From Microbacteriaceae bacterium (lineage in GTDB: Bacteria > Actinomycetota > Actinomycetes > Actinomycetales > Microbacteriaceae): a stretch of 64,000 nt of DNA. The stretch is from positions 107,068-171,067 of the forward strand of contig SKHB01000022.1 in NCBI GenBank assembly GCA_007117135.1. The letters are read 5' to 3'. Shown here one piece after another: positions 8,927 through 19,489 of this stretch. The notes beneath the pieces are model-generated. The model saw only the letters and a program-made list of their open reading frames with translations, was not told the origin of the DNA and did not search any database. A program made the translations under genes and the position numbers. Each line of letters starts with the position of its first letter. The stretch's first letter is position 1.

Positions 8927-10356
8927 TACGCGCCCACCTCCGCTGTCTCGCTGACATCTGAGGGGCTAGACAGTGTGCCCCGAATAGCAGTGGCCGCGGC
9001 AACAAGCGGGGACACCAGGTGGGTGCGACCGCCTTTCCCCTGTCGACCCTCAAAATTCCTATTCGATGTGGAGGCGGCTCTCTCGCCGGGTTGCAGCTGG
9101 TCAGGATTCATCCCCAAGCACATCGAACACCCGGCAAATCTCCACTCAGCACCAAACTCTTCAACGATTTTGTCAATGCCTTCCGCTTCTGCTTCGAGGC
9201 GAACGCGGGCAGAGCCGGGAACTACCATCACCCGCACACCGTCAGCCTTCTTCTTACCTTTGATGATGCTGGCAAAAGCACGAAGATCGTCGAGTCTGGA
9301 GTTTGTGCAAGACCCCATGAACACGACGTCAACGGGGATGTCTTTCATCGGGGTTCCGGGAGTGAGCGCCATATATTCCAAAGCACGCTCAGCCGCGTGC
9401 CGATCGGCTTCGTCGGTAAAGCTCTCCGGCCCGGGGACGACGTCATTCAACGACACTCCCTGCCCCGGGTTTGTCCCCCACGTCACAAAGGGTTCGAGTT
9501 CGTTGGCGTCCAAAAACACTTCCGCGTCAAAAACGGCGTCGTCGTCAGTGCGAAGCGTTTTCCAGTACTCGACAGCGGTCTCCCAGTGTTCGCCCTGGGG
9601 GGCGTGTGGTCGGCCCTTCAAATACTCAAAAGTGGTCTCGTCGGGGGCGACCATTCCCGCCCGTGCACCTGCCTCAATAGACATGTTGCAAATGGTCATT
9701 CGGCCATCCATCGACAGTGACCGAATAGCACTGCCGCGATATTCGAGCACGTATCCTTGACCACCGCCCGTGCCAATTTTTGCAATGACCGCCAAGATGA
9801 TGTCTTTGGCGGTGACACCTGGCCGAAGTGTTCCCTCGACAGTAATCGCCATGGTTTTGAAGGGTTTCAACGGAAGAGTTTGTGTGGCCAATACGTGTTC
9901 AACTTCGCTGGTACCAATGCCAAAAGCCATCGCACCAAATGCGCCGTGAGTAGACGTGTGACTATCGCCACACACCACGGTGATTCCGGGCATGGTCAAA
10001 CCGAGCTGCGGGCCAACGACGTGGACGATGCCCTGTTCGATGTCTCCGAGGGAGTGAAGGCGGATGCCGAATTCTTCCGCGTTTTTCCGGAGTGTCTCAA
10101 TCTGCAATCTGGAGGTTGGTTCGGCGATGGGTTTGTCAATATCAATGGTCGGCGTGTTGTGGTCTTCAGTGGCAATGGTGAGGTCCGGCCTGCGAACGGG
10201 GCGGCCTGCGTGACGCAGCCCATCAAAAGCTTGCGGGCTGGTCACTTCGTGAACCAAGTGCAGGTCGATGTAGATGAGGTCGGGTTCGCCATTTTCGCCA
10301 CGTTTGACCAGGTGGGATTCCCACACCTTTTCAGCGAGAGTCTTACCGCCACTCAC
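8926..10356 (-). CDS. leuC: 3-isopropylmalate dehydratase large subunit
   Basis: 476 aa. Aconitase-type subunit carrying the [4Fe-4S] cluster; the three ligands are in MGSCTNSRL and CSMCLGM. DHNTPT and [13 protein letters not shown] are further active-site blocks. Start taken at GTG 10356, which has AAGGTGG about 9 bases upstream; GTG 10368 is in frame and would add four residues. First gene of the leuC-leuD-murA-plsC-gpsA-hydrolase-MurF-like-ddl run. The 110 bases upstream hold an imperfect GC-rich hairpin but no leader peptide or T-box that I can recognise. Confidence 0.96.
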   Translation of the reverse strand: MSGGKTLAEKVWESHLVKRGENGEPDLIYIDLHLVHEVTSPQAFDGLRHAGRPVRRPDLTIATEDHNTPTIDIDKPIAEPTSRLQIETLRKNAEEFGIRLHSLGDIEQGIVHVVGPQLGLTMPGITVVCGDSHTSTHGAFGAMAFGIGTSEVEHVLATQTLPLKPFKTMAITVEGTLRPGVTAKDIILAVIAKIGTGGGQGYVLEYRGSAIRSLSMDGRMTICNMSIEAGARAGMVAPDETTFEYLKGRPHAPQGEHWETAVEYWKTLRTDDDAVFDAEVFLDANELEPFVTWGTNPGQGVSLNDVVPGPESFTDEADRHAAERALEYMALTPGTPMKDIPVDVVFMGSCTNSRLDDLRAFASIIKGKKKADGVRVMVVPGSARVRLEAEAEGIDKIVEEFGAEWRFAGCSMCLGMNPDQLQPGERAASTSNRNFEGRQGKGGRTHLVSPLVAAATAIRGTLSSPSDVSETAEVGA

Positions 10357-10466
10357 AGAAACCACCACCTTTGATTTTCGCTATTCCAGATTGCTCGAGG
10401 CTTCCCCACCACAGGTCACCTCGCGAGCCACAGACTGCCTCTTAGGGTAACACCGGAGACTGGCGT

Positions 10467-11486
10467 CTACTTGTCCTCATCGACGCGCCTCGGCAGCTGG
10501 ATGGCGCCGGTTTCGACGTCTTTTCGCAGTTTGATGAGGCTCGCTGTGACCGCAACCGTCATTGCCATGACGATGACGGCGAGAGATTCCCACGTGCCAA
10601 TGTCTGGCGCCCAGGGAACATTCTCGCCGCCGTTAATGAAGCCCAGCTCGTTTTCGTGGAGAGCGTGCAGAAGAAGCTTCACGCCAATAAAGGTGAGGAT
10701 AAAGGCAATGCCGAAGTGAAGGTAGGCAAGTTTGTCGATGAGGTGACCCAGCAAAAAATACAGCTGTCGCAGCCCCATGAGGGCAAACACATTGGCGGTG
10801 AACACAATGAATGGGCTCTTGGTGATTCCATAAATTGCGGGAATCGAATCAACAGCAAACACCAGGTCGGCTGTTCCCAAGGCAATTAACACCGCGAGAA
10901 CTGGTGTCCAGCGCTTGCGGCCGTCAATGGTGATTTGCAACTTTATGCCGTCATATTGGTCAGTCATGTCCAGTCGGCGTCTGAGAAAGCCGATCAGTTT
11001 ATTTTCCCTCTCCACATCATCGTCGCGGCCGGAGAAAAACTGCTGCAACCCAATAACGAGGAGAAATAATCCAAACAGGTAGAAAATCCAACTGAAGTTT
11101 GCAATAAGTGCAGCCCCCAAGAGGATGAAAATGCCGCGGAAAACAATCGCCATCAAGATTCCGATCATCAACACTTCTTGCTGGTATTTCTTTGGAACGG
11201 CAAAAAAGCCAAGAATGAGGACAAAAACGAAGAGGTTGTCAATGGACAGGCTGTATTCGGTCACCCAACCGGCCAAAAATTCGGCCCCGTATTTTGGCCC
11301 GGCAACAACAAACATTAGCCCCGCAAAAATGAGCGCCAACGTCACATAAAACGCGACCCACAGGGCCGACTCTTTCACCGATGGATGGTGAGGCCTCAAG
11401 ACCGCGTAGGTGAGATCGCCCAACAAAACGATGGTGATGGCAATGAGGGACCCAATTTCAAACCAGAGAGGAAGCTCTACCGTCAC
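10467..11486 (-). CDS. TerC family integral membrane protein
   Basis: 339 aa with about nine hydrophobic segments. SLSIDNLFVFVLIL and TADLVFAVDSIPA are the acidic membrane motifs of the TerC family (Alx/MeeY-type), associated with metal, chiefly manganese, export and metalation of exported proteins. A hydrophilic loop with GRDDDVERENKLIG lies in the middle. GTG start with a GGAGGAAGG-rich leader. It stands alone between tRNA-Glu and leuC. Substrate is inferred from family only. Confidence 0.88.
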   Translation of the reverse strand: MTVELPLWFEIGSLIAITIVLLGDLTYAVLRPHHPSVKESALWVAFYVTLALIFAGLMFVVAGPKYGAEFLAGWVTEYSLSIDNLFVFVLILGFFAVPKKYQQEVLMIGILMAIVFRGIFILLGAALIANFSWIFYLFGLFLLVIGLQQFFSGRDDDVERENKLIGFLRRRLDMTDQYDGIKLQITIDGRKRWTPVLAVLIALGTADLVFAVDSIPAIYGITKSPFIVFTANVFALMGLRQLYFLLGHLIDKLAYLHFGIAFILTFIGVKLLLHALHENELGFINGGENVPWAPDIGTWESLAVIVMAMTVAVTASLIKLRKDVETGAIQLPRRVDEDK

Positions 11487-11560
11487 AGAAACTTCACCTT
11501 CCTCCCAGGCCTCTCAGGGACACCTCAAGCCTAACGAGGGACCCGCCAAGAAAATGGTGA

Positions 11561-11591
11561 GGCCTCCCACCCCGATAGGGGGTGGGAGGCC
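11561..11591 (-). terminator. Intrinsic terminator after tRNA-Glu
   Basis: A 13-base-pair GC-rich stem (GGCCTCCCACCCC with GGGGTGGGAGGCC) and a 5-base loop. On the minus strand it follows tRNA-Glu directly and is followed by a T-rich stretch (CCATTTTC), so it should end the tRNA transcript before terC. Confidence 0.7.
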
Positions 11592-11593
11592 GG

Positions 11594-11669
11594 TGGTGAC
11601 CCCAGCGGGATTCGAACCCGCGTTACCGCCGTGAGAGGGCGGCGTACTAGGCCGCTATACGATGGGGCC
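11594..11669 (-). tRNA. tRNA-Glu (CTC)
   Basis: 76 bases including an encoded CCA. The acceptor stem GGCCCCA pairs with TGGGGTC (one G-U), the anticodon loop reads CTCTCAC between CCGCC and GGCGG, and the T-arm is GCGGG-TTCGAAT-CCCGC. Anticodon CUC reads GAG. In many actinobacteria it sits beside tRNA-Gln and gltX; here a kinase pair lies between them. Confidence 0.97.
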
Positions 11670-11711
11670 GTCTCGCAACGTGTCTCAGTATCGCATGGGC
11701 CGGGCCCTTCA

Positions 11712-12635
11712 TCAAAACCCGGGCGCCTCGGCTAGGACGGGCAGTATTCCCGGCAACACCCGAATGTCAACGGGCAGTGGCCCCACCCGCTCACCATCGG
11801 CGTAACCGACAATGTCGTCCACCTCAATGCGAACGCTTTGAGCCGGACGGATAGTGACAGCGGGGTGGTCAAGGTGTGAACCGGAGAACACTTTCGGGTA
11901 AAGCTTCACAAAAGACCCTCGACCAAGTGGTGCGACGGTGAACACCTGCAAGACACCATCGTCGATGGCGGTGTCCGGCACAATTCGCATTCCTCCGCCA
12001 AAACTTTCCGCGTTCGCCACCGCCACCAAGAGTGCTTCTTGCTCATAACAATGATTGTCAACAGTGAGTCGGTAGGACCGGGCTGTCAGAGTAGACAGCT
12101 CTAAGAGCATGGCCACCGTGTATCTGCTGGTTCCGCGGGGAAAACGAAGCTGGTTTGCCCGTTCGTTGACCAACGCATCGAAACCGGCTGAATACACCGC
12201 GCCAAACCTGCTCACGACATCGCCGTGGCGGGCCTCACCCAGGTCGATGCGACGAGGGCCCGACCCAAGTGAGCGAACAATGTTGTCAACCGCTGACAGG
12301 GGATTAGCTTGGTCCATGCCCACCGCACGGGCAATGTCATTGCCGGTGCCCGCGGGAACGATTCCCAACGGGGTATCGGGATGATCCATCAACACCTGAA
12401 GGGCAGTGTGAACCATCCCATCGCCGCCCACCACAATCAGTGCCCCATGAGGATTATCCAACCGTCTGCGAAGAGCACTGCGGAGTTCACCATCGCTCCC
12501 GCAAACAATAACGTCGACGGTGAAGCCACGGCCTCGGAAAGCATCCACCGTTTCCTCTGCAAGCTTCTTCGCTTTGCCTTTGCCCGAAGTGGGGTTCACG
12601 GCAACCACTAACGCGTGAGATGACGGCTGTGCCAT
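11712..12635 (-). CDS. Diacylglycerol kinase family lipid kinase
   Basis: 307 aa. VVGGDGMVHTALQVL and IVPAGTGNDIARAVG are the nucleotide-binding motifs of the DagK/YegS/LCB5 fold. Such enzymes phosphorylate diacylglycerol or a related lipid at the membrane face, recycling it to phosphatidate. Substrate not decided by sequence. TATTGT ends 6 bases before the ATG and there is no ribosome-binding site, so the transcript is probably leaderless. Divergent from the glycerate kinase gene, 47 bases away. Confidence 0.88.
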   Translation of the reverse strand: MAQPSSHALVVAVNPTSGKGKAKKLAEETVDAFRGRGFTVDVIVCGSDGELRSALRRRLDNPHGALIVVGGDGMVHTALQVLMDHPDTPLGIVPAGTGNDIARAVGMDQANPLSAVDNIVRSLGSGPRRIDLGEARHGDVVSRFGAVYSAGFDALVNERANQLRFPRGTSRYTVAMLLELSTLTARSYRLTVDNHCYEQEALLVAVANAESFGGGMRIVPDTAIDDGVLQVFTVAPLGRGSFVKLYPKVFSGSHLDHPAVTIRPAQSVRIEVDDIVGYADGERVGPLPVDIRVLPGILPVLAEAPGF

Positions 12636-12641
12636 GGGATA

Positions 12642-12647
12642 ACAATA
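12642..12647 (-). promoter_or_regulatory. -10 box (TATTGT) of leaderless lipid-kinase promoter
   Basis: TATTGT on the minus strand ends 6 bases before the ATG at 12635; no Shine-Dalgarno site lies between. Confidence 0.5.
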
Positions 12648-12670
12648 GGGTGTTGCCGAGTCCGATTGGA

Positions 12671-12676
12671 TAGATT
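12671..12676 (+). promoter_or_regulatory. -10 box (TAGATT) of leaderless glycerate-kinase promoter
   Basis: TAGATT ends 6 bases before the ATG at 12683; the bases between are TTATTT, so no ribosome-binding site is possible. Confidence 0.55.
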
Positions 12677-12682
12677 TTATTT

Positions 12683-13774
12683 ATGCCGTCTCGCCGCGTG
12701 GTGATCGCTCCAGACTCGTTCAAAGGCACCATGAGCGCCCAACAGGCGGCCCGAACAATTGCTGCCGGGTGGGCGGACGCCAGACCCGGCGACGACGTGT
12801 CTATTTTTCCGATGGCTGATGGCGGGGAGGGCACACTCGACATCGTAAAAAGCGCCACTCCCGGCTCTCGAGTAGTCGAGGTTGGTGTGGTGAATGGGCC
12901 TGATGGGAAACCGACACCCAGCCACTACCTGGCCCTTGATAGCAAAACGGCTCTCGTGGAATTGGCGGTGAGCGCAGGAATCACCCTCATGAATCCGCTG
13001 AACGCCTTGACAGCAACCACCCGTGGGCTTGGCGAAACAATTCGCGCAGCCCTTGATGACGGGATTCGGCACGTGATTATTGCACTGGGTGGCTCAGCCA
13101 GCACCGACGCCGGTATGGGTGCTCTTCAGGCTTTGGGGCTTCGAGCAACAACGGCCAATGGGGATGAAGCCGGCGTTGGTGGAGCCTCTGTGGAGGACAT
13201 TGTGGCGTGTGACACGTCCCAATTGCGCATCCCCGACAAGGTCACGATCCTCCGGGACACGACGGCAACATTTCTGGATGCGCCGGGCATGTTTGGCCCC
13301 CAAAAGGCGGCGACACCCGAGGACGTCACCCGTTTAGAAAACTCTTTTAGGCATCTTCTTCGACTCACCGGTGACACCACAAACCACCTCATCCCAGGAG
13401 CTGGGGCAGCCGGTGGATGTGGTTGGGGGTTCGCTCATTTTCTCGGCGCGACAATCATCGATGGCGCACAGGCGGTGGCGGATGTGATTGGAGTAAGGGA
13501 GGCAATTCTTTCCGCAGATGTGGTGGTCACTGGCGAGGGAAGGTTCGACGCCACAAGCATGACGGGCAAAGTAACGGGAGCCATCATCTGGTTGGCTCAC
13601 AACGCCAATGTTCCTGTTGGCGTTGTCGCCGGTGTTGTTGATTTAGCGACGTCGGAGAACATTTCGTGGTCATCCCTTGCTGATCACGCAGAAAACATTG
13701 ACAGCGCTGTCGCGTCACCGGAATTTTTTGCCAAGAAAGCTGCCACAGCGCTCGCGAAGAAAATGTTCCAATAG
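12683..13774 (+). CDS. Glycerate kinase
   Basis: 363 aa, close to the usual 370-380 of the GarK/GlxK family. The N-terminus VIAPDSFKGTMSA, MADGGEGTLD, ALGGSASTDAGMGALQALG and the C-terminal GEGRFDATSMTGK are all family blocks. Phosphorylates glycerate to a phosphoglycerate feeding glycolysis. No other glycerate or glyoxylate gene is adjacent. Very likely leaderless (TAGATT box 6 bases upstream). It lies between tRNA-Glu and tRNA-Gln on the strand opposite to both. Confidence 0.93.
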   Translation: MPSRRVVIAPDSFKGTMSAQQAARTIAAGWADARPGDDVSIFPMADGGEGTLDIVKSATPGSRVVEVGVVNGPDGKPTPSHYLALDSKTALVELAVSAGITLMNPLNALTATTRGLGETIRAALDDGIRHVIIALGGSASTDAGMGALQALGLRATTANGDEAGVGGASVEDIVACDTSQLRIPDKVTILRDTTATFLDAPGMFGPQKAATPEDVTRLENSFRHLLRLTGDTTNHLIPGAGAAGGCGWGFAHFLGATIIDGAQAVADVIGVREAILSADVVVTGEGRFDATSMTGKVTGAIIWLAHNANVPVGVVAGVVDLATSENISWSSLADHAENIDSAVASPEFFAKKAATALAKKMFQ

Positions 13775-13794
13775 TCCACAACATGCGGACGATG

Positions 13795-13869
13795 TGGCTG
13801 GGGTGCCTGGACTCGAACCAAGAACAACTGAACCAGAATCAGCCGTGTTGCCAATTACACCACACCCCA
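13795..13869 (-). tRNA. tRNA-Gln (CTG)
   Basis: 75 bases including encoded CCA. Acceptor TGGGGTG pairs with CACCCCA, discriminator G, anticodon loop TTCTGGT between GCTGA and TCAGT, T-arm CTTGG-TTCGAGT-CCAGG. U1-A72 and G73 are typical of tRNA-Gln. Anticodon CUG reads CAG. It directly follows gltX on the same strand. Confidence 0.96.
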
Positions 13870-13878
13870 CTGTGGTTC

Positions 13879-13894
13879 GGGCCCCTGAGGGCCC
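13879..13894 (-). terminator. Possible hairpin between gltX and tRNA-Gln
   Basis: GGGCCC-CTGA-GGGCCC can form a six-pair GC stem just after the gltX stop. There is no following T-tract, so it may be a processing or pause site rather than a terminator. Confidence 0.3.
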
Positions 13895-13913
13895 CCCATA
13901 GCCTAGCGCACGC

Positions 13914-15410
13914 CTAGAGGGTGGCGCGAAGCGACAAAAGCCTCGCCAGAGCAGACTCTTTACCGAGTATCTCCATGGATTCAAAAAGTGGTGGGCTGAC
14001 TCGGCGCCCCGAGACCGCCACCCGCAGTGGGGTAAAGGCGTGTCGAGGAGACAACTCCAACCCCTCCACGAGGGCCTCCCGCAGGGCAGCCTCAACAGTT
14101 ACTGTCGACCAGGTGTCAAGCGGCTCTAACACCTCCACCGCCTTGTCTATGACCTGACCCGCTCCGTCACTTAACGTTTTTTGCGCCTCCTCAGTGACAA
14201 CAAGATCGGAGTCGTCAGTGAAGAGAAACGCCACCATATCTGCCACTTCACCAAGCAGATTCACCCGGGGCTGCACGTGAGGAAGGATGAAATCCAGTGT
14301 CGCCTGGTCCCGCGTGTTCACATCGGAGCCGATAAGACCGGCTTGTTCGAGGTACGGAAGGCAGCGTGTTAGGAAGTCGTCCGGCGCGAGCGCACGTAGA
14401 TGGTCGGCATTGATGGCTTCGGCCTTTTTGAGGTCGAACCGGGCCGGGTTGGGGTTGACCTTTTCAATGTCGAACGCGTCAACCATTTCCGCCAACGTGA
14501 ACACGTCTCGGTCTGGTCCAATCGACCAACCCAGGAGGGCCAAATAGTTCAAGAGACCCTCAGGGATGAATCCGCGGTCGCGGTGAAGAAACAGGTTGGA
14601 CTCTGGGTCACGTTTGGACAGTTTTTTATTTCCCTCCCCCATCACATAGGGCAAGTGTCCAAATCGTGGGATGCGGTCAGTGATGCCAATGTCAATAAGT
14701 GCTCGGTATAGGGCAATCTGCCGGGGAGTAGACGACAGGAGGTCTTCTCCGCGCAGTACGTGGGTGATGCCCATGAGCGCATCATCAACGGGGTTCACGA
14801 ACGTGTACAGGGGCGCTCCGGTGGGCCGGACAACGACAAAGTCGATTGTTGAGCCGGCGGGAAAACTAATCGGCCCTCGAACCAAGTCATCGAAACCGAG
14901 ATCATCGTCAGCTACTCGAAGGCGAAGAGCTGGCTGCCTCCCCTCTTCGATAAATGCTTGGCGTTCAGCGTCGGTCAGGTGGCGCTCGTGGTTGTCGTAT
15001 CCCTGTTGGGGATCTCGGCCGTTGTCAATATTGCGCTGCCTCATCTCATCAGCAGTGACAAAACTTTGGTACAGGTGACCGGCATCGACGAGTTTCTCGA
15101 TGATGTTTTGGTAAATCTCTCCGCGTTCAGACTGCCGGTAGGGGGCATGGGGGCCACCGACTTCGACACCCTCGTCCCAGGTGAGACCCAGCCAGGAGAG
15201 AGCTTCCAAAAGTTGCTGGTAGCTGTCTTCCGAATCACGTTCGGCGTCAGTGTCTTCGATGCGGAAGACAAAACTGCCACCATTGTGTCTGGCCCACGCC
15301 CAGTTGAAGAGTGCTGTCCGGACAAGCCCCACATGCGGCGTTCCGGTGGGAGAGGGGCAGAAACGGACGCGAACGTCGCTTCCCTGTGCAGTGTGAAAAA
15401 GGTCAGTCAT
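13914..15410 (-). CDS. gltX: Glutamate--tRNA ligase
   Basis: 498 aa, class I synthetase. [20 protein letters not shown] holds the HIGH-equivalent (HVGL) and KLSKRD is the KMSKS-equivalent. Charges tRNA-Glu and, in actinobacteria that lack GlnRS, also mischarges tRNA-Gln for the GatCAB amidotransferase; its position directly before tRNA-Gln fits that known arrangement, though neither glnS nor gatCAB can be judged from this window. Twelve bases downstream of the MFS gene in one minus-strand run. Confidence 0.97.
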   Translation of the reverse strand: MTDLFHTAQGSDVRVRFCPSPTGTPHVGLVRTALFNWAWARHNGGSFVFRIEDTDAERDSEDSYQQLLEALSWLGLTWDEGVEVGGPHAPYRQSERGEIYQNIIEKLVDAGHLYQSFVTADEMRQRNIDNGRDPQQGYDNHERHLTDAERQAFIEEGRQPALRLRVADDDLGFDDLVRGPISFPAGSTIDFVVVRPTGAPLYTFVNPVDDALMGITHVLRGEDLLSSTPRQIALYRALIDIGITDRIPRFGHLPYVMGEGNKKLSKRDPESNLFLHRDRGFIPEGLLNYLALLGWSIGPDRDVFTLAEMVDAFDIEKVNPNPARFDLKKAEAINADHLRALAPDDFLTRCLPYLEQAGLIGSDVNTRDQATLDFILPHVQPRVNLLGEVADMVAFLFTDDSDLVVTEEAQKTLSDGAGQVIDKAVEVLEPLDTWSTVTVEAALREALVEGLELSPRHAFTPLRVAVSGRRVSPPLFESMEILGKESALARLLSLRATL

Positions 15411-15422
15411 GGTGAGGTCAGT

Positions 15423-16658
15423 CTAAGCGGGCGTGGCCGCACGTGTCTGTCTGACCGCCCACAACACGGCAACGAGAACGCCGGCAACCAGCGCAAGGGA
15501 CACCAGTGAAAGCCCCCCATAACCGACCATCAGTAGCACCACGCCACTGAGTGCTCCCCCGATAGCTCCCGAACCACTCATCACCACGTCAGACCGACCC
15601 TGCACGACCGTTCGTCTGTCGAGTGATGTCGATTCGGTGAGGAGGGCAGAAGCGGCAACGGTCGCAGCGGACCAGCCAAGTCCCAAAAGAATGAGGCCCG
15701 CGAGAACGGTGACCTCGCTCCCGCTTCCAAGCCCCGTCAAAAACAAACTGAGCGCCAAAATCATTTGCCCCAGGACAATCACTTGAACCCGACCAAATTT
15801 GTCAGCGAGCAGACCAAAAACAGGAGAGAGCGCATACATGCCCGCAATGTGAAGTGAAATGGTGAACCCCACCAGTGCCAGGGATGCACCGTGGTCGACT
15901 AAGTGAACAGGTGTCATGGCCATCACCGCGACCATCGTGGCGTGACTGAGGGCTAAAGAAATAAAGGCAAGCCGGCGAAGCCGGGGAGCATCAGCCGCTG
16001 CCTCTGGCTTCACTGACGCCTTTTGTGCGGCCGTGCCCATCTCCAAGGCCAGCCGCAGAGGATCTGGTCGCAAAAAAATTCGATACCCGAACCCCGCCGC
16101 GATTTGAGCACATCCGGCAATCAGAAATGGGCCGGCGAGAGCCGGCAATCCCCAGGTTGCTCCCCAGGTTTCACCGAGAGACACCAGGTTGGGCCCGCCC
16201 ACAGCACCCACCGTTGTTGCCCACACCACCAAAGACAAATCTGTGGCGCGGGTGTGAGGTGTCGACAGGTCTGTCGCTGCAAAACGTGCTTGCAAGTTGA
16301 CCGCCGTCCCCACCCCGATGAGAAAGATGCCGATTAGCAACAAGGGAAATGAGCGAATTGCTGCGGCGAGAATAATGGTGCCAGCGCCCAGCGCCGCCAC
16401 CCATGCCCCCACAGCCAGTGACCATGACCGGCCACTCACCGCAGCCAGTTTCGCAAGCGGAATCGACGCCGACGCAGCCCCCAGGGTGGCAAGAGTTGCC
16501 GCCATTCCCGACCACCCGGGTGAACCAGATAAATCCGTCGCCAGCAGTGCGCCGACGGACAGTGTTTGCCCCATCCCCACACCGGAGAGAACCTGGCCAG
16601 CCATGAGCACTCTCCTCACCCGCAGGCGTGTAGCCTCCGGGTGGGTGTCGTGCACCAT
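15423..16658 (-). CDS. MFS transporter
   Basis: About 411 aa with 12 predicted membrane segments in two halves and a hydrophilic central loop (around PDPLRLALEMGTAAQKAS). PVFGLLADKFGRVQVI is the cytoplasmic loop motif of the major facilitator superfamily. Substrate unknown; family members of this type are often drug or metabolite exporters. The ATG at 16658 lies one base after the FAH-gene stop; an in-frame ATG at 16748 would overlap that gene by 90 bases and is unlikely. Confidence 0.85.
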   Translation of the reverse strand: MVHDTHPEATRLRVRRVLMAGQVLSGVGMGQTLSVGALLATDLSGSPGWSGMAATLATLGAASASIPLAKLAAVSGRSWSLAVGAWVAALGAGTIILAAAIRSFPLLLIGIFLIGVGTAVNLQARFAATDLSTPHTRATDLSLVVWATTVGAVGGPNLVSLGETWGATWGLPALAGPFLIAGCAQIAAGFGYRIFLRPDPLRLALEMGTAAQKASVKPEAAADAPRLRRLAFISLALSHATMVAVMAMTPVHLVDHGASLALVGFTISLHIAGMYALSPVFGLLADKFGRVQVIVLGQMILALSLFLTGLGSGSEVTVLAGLILLGLGWSAATVAASALLTESTSLDRRTVVQGRSDVVMSGSGAIGGALSGVVLLMVGYGGLSLVSLALVAGVLVAVLWAVRQTRAATPA

Positions 16659-16659
16659 A

Positions 16660-17445
16660 TTAGGAGTCTGTCCGATCGTCGCGGTTGACAGCTGGGTTGA
16701 CCAGCGAACCAATCCCCTGAATGCGGATTTCAACGTCTTGCCCGGCAACGAAACCGCCGAGCCCGGACGGTGTTCCCGTCAAAATCACGTCTCCTGGAAG
16801 CAGCGTCCACACGTCCGAACAGAACTCAATGATTTCAGGAATGGAGTACACCAGGTCGCTGGTGGAACCGGTCCGCCGTGGTTCACCGGCGACGAAGGTT
16901 TCGATCAACAGGTCGCTGGGATCAATCTCGGTATCAATCCACGGACCCAGGGGGCAGAAAGTGTCGTAGCCCTTCGCTCTCGCCCACTGGCCGTCAGCAA
17001 ACATGACGTCTCTAGCAGACACGTCATTGGCAATGGTGTAACCAAAAACAACGCTCTTCCAGTCTTCTTTTTTGACACGCTTTGCCACCGACCCGATGAC
17101 GACAGCCAACTCACCTTCGTGAACGATGCGCCCCTCAATGGGAGGAATCACAATGGGATCTCCGGGGCCGACCACTGCCGTATTGGGTTTCAAGAAAATC
17201 AGCGGGTTGTCGGGGCCTTCGTGAGCCATGTCTTTGGCGTGTGCCGCATAGTTCATGCCGACACAAATCACTTTTGAGCGCGGAATAACCGGGGCGAGTA
17301 GCTGGGCGTCGGCCAGCGACACCCTCTCCCCTGTGGTGTCCCAGCCATGAAACATGGGGTCGCCCGCGAGAACCACCAGGTCATCGCCGTCGACAATGCC
17401 GAAGCGCGGTTCACTTCCGCTCTGACTAAATCTGGCAACCTTCAC
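16660..17445 (-). CDS. Fumarylacetoacetate hydrolase (FAH) family protein
   Basis: 261 aa. VGMNYAAHAKDM, HEGELAVVIG (metal-binding Glu), GYTIANDVSARD and TGTPSGLG are the FAH-fold signatures. Family members hydrolyse or decarboxylate beta-dicarbonyl acids, such as acylpyruvates, oxaloacetate or catechol-pathway products; the exact substrate cannot be read from sequence. GTG start 17445 has GGTGAAG upstream and follows typA by 13 bases; the longer frame would run inside typA. A frequent neighbour of gltX in actinobacteria. Confidence 0.88.
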   Translation of the reverse strand: MKVARFSQSGSEPRFGIVDGDDLVVLAGDPMFHGWDTTGERVSLADAQLLAPVIPRSKVICVGMNYAAHAKDMAHEGPDNPLIFLKPNTAVVGPGDPIVIPPIEGRIVHEGELAVVIGSVAKRVKKEDWKSVVFGYTIANDVSARDVMFADGQWARAKGYDTFCPLGPWIDTEIDPSDLLIETFVAGEPRRTGSTSDLVYSIPEIIEFCSDVWTLLPGDVILTGTPSGLGGFVAGQDVEIRIQGIGSLVNPAVNRDDRTDS

Positions 17446-17458
17446 GTCTTCACCGTAC

Positions 17459-19378
17459 CTAGGAATCGCCCGCGGCGTCTTGCCTTTTCTGTCTGGACAA
17501 CGCTCTCGCCCGATCATTCTGGTCGAGAAGCACCTTCCGAATCCGAACAACCTCCGGGGTGACCTCGACACATTCGTCGTCTCTCGCGAACTCCAAACAT
17601 TCTTCCAAGGTCAGCTGACGAGGCGGAGTGAGTTTCTCTAACTCCTCGGCCGTCGACGAGCGAATGTTGTTGAGCTTTTTCTCTTTCGTAATGTTGACGT
17701 CCATGTCTTCGGGTCTCGAGTTTTCACCCACCACCATGCCTTCGTACACTTCATCAGTGGGAGAGACAAAGAACGACATTCTTTCCTGCAGGCTCATCAT
17801 CGCGTTCGTGGTCACAGCACCACTGCGGTCAGCAACAATTGACCCCGTCTGACGTGTGACAATTGAGCCCGCCCATGGCCCATAGCCGTGGGCAAGGGCG
17901 TTATGAATTCCAGAACCTCGAGTCAAAGTGAGGAACTCGGTGCGGAAACCAATCAAGCCTCTGGAGGGGACAATGAACTCCATCCGGACCCACCCTGTGC
18001 CATGGTTGGACATGGTTTCCATGCGACCCTTACGCGCGGCCAACAGTTGGGTGACACCCCCCAAATATTCTTCAGGGACGTCGATGGTGAGCGCTTCAAA
18101 CGGTTCATGAGTTTTCCCATCAATGGTTTTCGTGACCACCTGGGGTTTCCCGACCGTCAATTCAAAACCTTCACGCCTCATGTTTTCCACCAACACGGCA
18201 AGAGCAAGTTCGCCCCTGCCTTGAACTTCCCAGGCGTCGGGCCGGCCAATATCGACCACGCGAATCGACACGTTTCCAATGAGTTCTCGGTCAAGTCGGT
18301 CTTTCACCATCCGAGCGGTCAGTTTGTGGCCCGACACTTTTCCGGCCAATGGTGACGTGTTTGTTCCAATGGTCACCGCGATGGCAGGTTCGTCCACCGT
18401 GATGGCCGGAAGCGGCCTCACATCAGCGACGTCACACAAACTGTCACCAATGGTGATCTCTTCGATGCCCGCAACAGCGACAATGTCTCCCGCGTATGCC
18501 CGATCAGTGGGGATTCGCTCGAGGGCAACAGTCTTCAGAAGCTCGGTGATTCTCACCGACTTTGCTTCACCGTCTGATCCCACCCAGGCAACGGTTTGCC
18601 CCTTTGAAATCTCGCCGTGGAAGATGCGCAGCAGGGCGATTCTTCCCAAAAATGGGGACGCATCCAAGTTGGTGACGTGTGCCTGAAGGGGGTGGTCGTC
18701 GTCATACTCAGGTGCGGGAATTCTTGTCAGAATCGCTTCAAACAGGTCATCAAGGCTGTCTTTGTTGGGCAGTTCACCGTTAGCTGGCCTGTCCCAGCTG
18801 GCTGCGCCTGCGCGACCAGACGCATAGATGACCGGCAAATCCAAAATACCGTCGACGTCGAGGTCTGGAACGTCGTCGGACAAATCTGACACCAGCCCCA
18901 GCAACAAGTCTTGTGATTCGGCGACCACTTCATCGATGCGAGCATCGGGGCGATCAGTCTTGTTAACAACCAAAATGACGGGCAGCTTGGATTCGAGAGC
19001 TTTTCGCAAGACGAAACGGGTTTGCGGGAGAGGACCCTCGCTGGCGTCGACCAGGAGTACCACACCGTCAACCATTGACAGTCCTCGCTCCACCTCGCCG
19101 CCGAAGTCGGCGTGACCAGGAGTATCAATGACGTTGATGGTGACCCCGCCGTCGGGAGCACCCTGGCCGGTGTATGTCACTGTTGTGTTCTTGGCGAGGA
19201 TAGTGATGCCCTTTTCCTTTTCGAGGGCATTGGAATCCATCGCGCGGTCAGTGAGTTCTTGGTGGGCCGCGAAAGCTCCCGTTTGGACCAGCATTTGGTC
19301 AACCAGGGTAGTTTTCCCGTGGTCGACGTGAGCAACAATGGCGACATTCCTCATGTCGTTTCTGGACACACGCGCCAT
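17459..19378 (-). CDS. typA: Ribosome-associated GTPase TypA/BipA
   Basis: 639 aa. [17 protein letters not shown] (G1), [18 protein letters not shown] (G3) and NKTDRPDAR (G4) define a translational GTPase; the length, EF-G-like domains and unique C-terminal part ([12 protein letters not shown]) identify TypA/BipA, which helps 50S assembly and growth under cold or stress. First gene of the typA-FAH-MFS-gltX run; the 123-base divergent gap to the DCC gene carries the promoters. Confidence 0.96.
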   Translation of the reverse strand: MARVSRNDMRNVAIVAHVDHGKTTLVDQMLVQTGAFAAHQELTDRAMDSNALEKEKGITILAKNTTVTYTGQGAPDGGVTINVIDTPGHADFGGEVERGLSMVDGVVLLVDASEGPLPQTRFVLRKALESKLPVILVVNKTDRPDARIDEVVAESQDLLLGLVSDLSDDVPDLDVDGILDLPVIYASGRAGAASWDRPANGELPNKDSLDDLFEAILTRIPAPEYDDDHPLQAHVTNLDASPFLGRIALLRIFHGEISKGQTVAWVGSDGEAKSVRITELLKTVALERIPTDRAYAGDIVAVAGIEEITIGDSLCDVADVRPLPAITVDEPAIAVTIGTNTSPLAGKVSGHKLTARMVKDRLDRELIGNVSIRVVDIGRPDAWEVQGRGELALAVLVENMRREGFELTVGKPQVVTKTIDGKTHEPFEALTIDVPEEYLGGVTQLLAARKGRMETMSNHGTGWVRMEFIVPSRGLIGFRTEFLTLTRGSGIHNALAHGYGPWAGSIVTRQTGSIVADRSGAVTTNAMMSLQERMSFFVSPTDEVYEGMVVGENSRPEDMDVNITKEKKLNNIRSSTAEELEKLTPPRQLTLEECLEFARDDECVEVTPEVVRIRKVLLDQNDRARALSRQKRQDAAGDS

Positions 19379-19489
19379 TACTTCATTCCTTCATACCGGT
19401 GTCGTCGTGACAAGTGACCGGGCACTTTGTGGCACTGGATAGTCAGATGTGCGCCTTGCCTAGCTTAGCGAGCTACCAGACTGCACGAA

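Noticed and set aside
10398..10435. GC-rich imperfect hairpin between terC and leuC as a leucine attenuator or terminator
   Set aside because: No leader peptide with Leu codons, no T-box string and no T-tract follow it.
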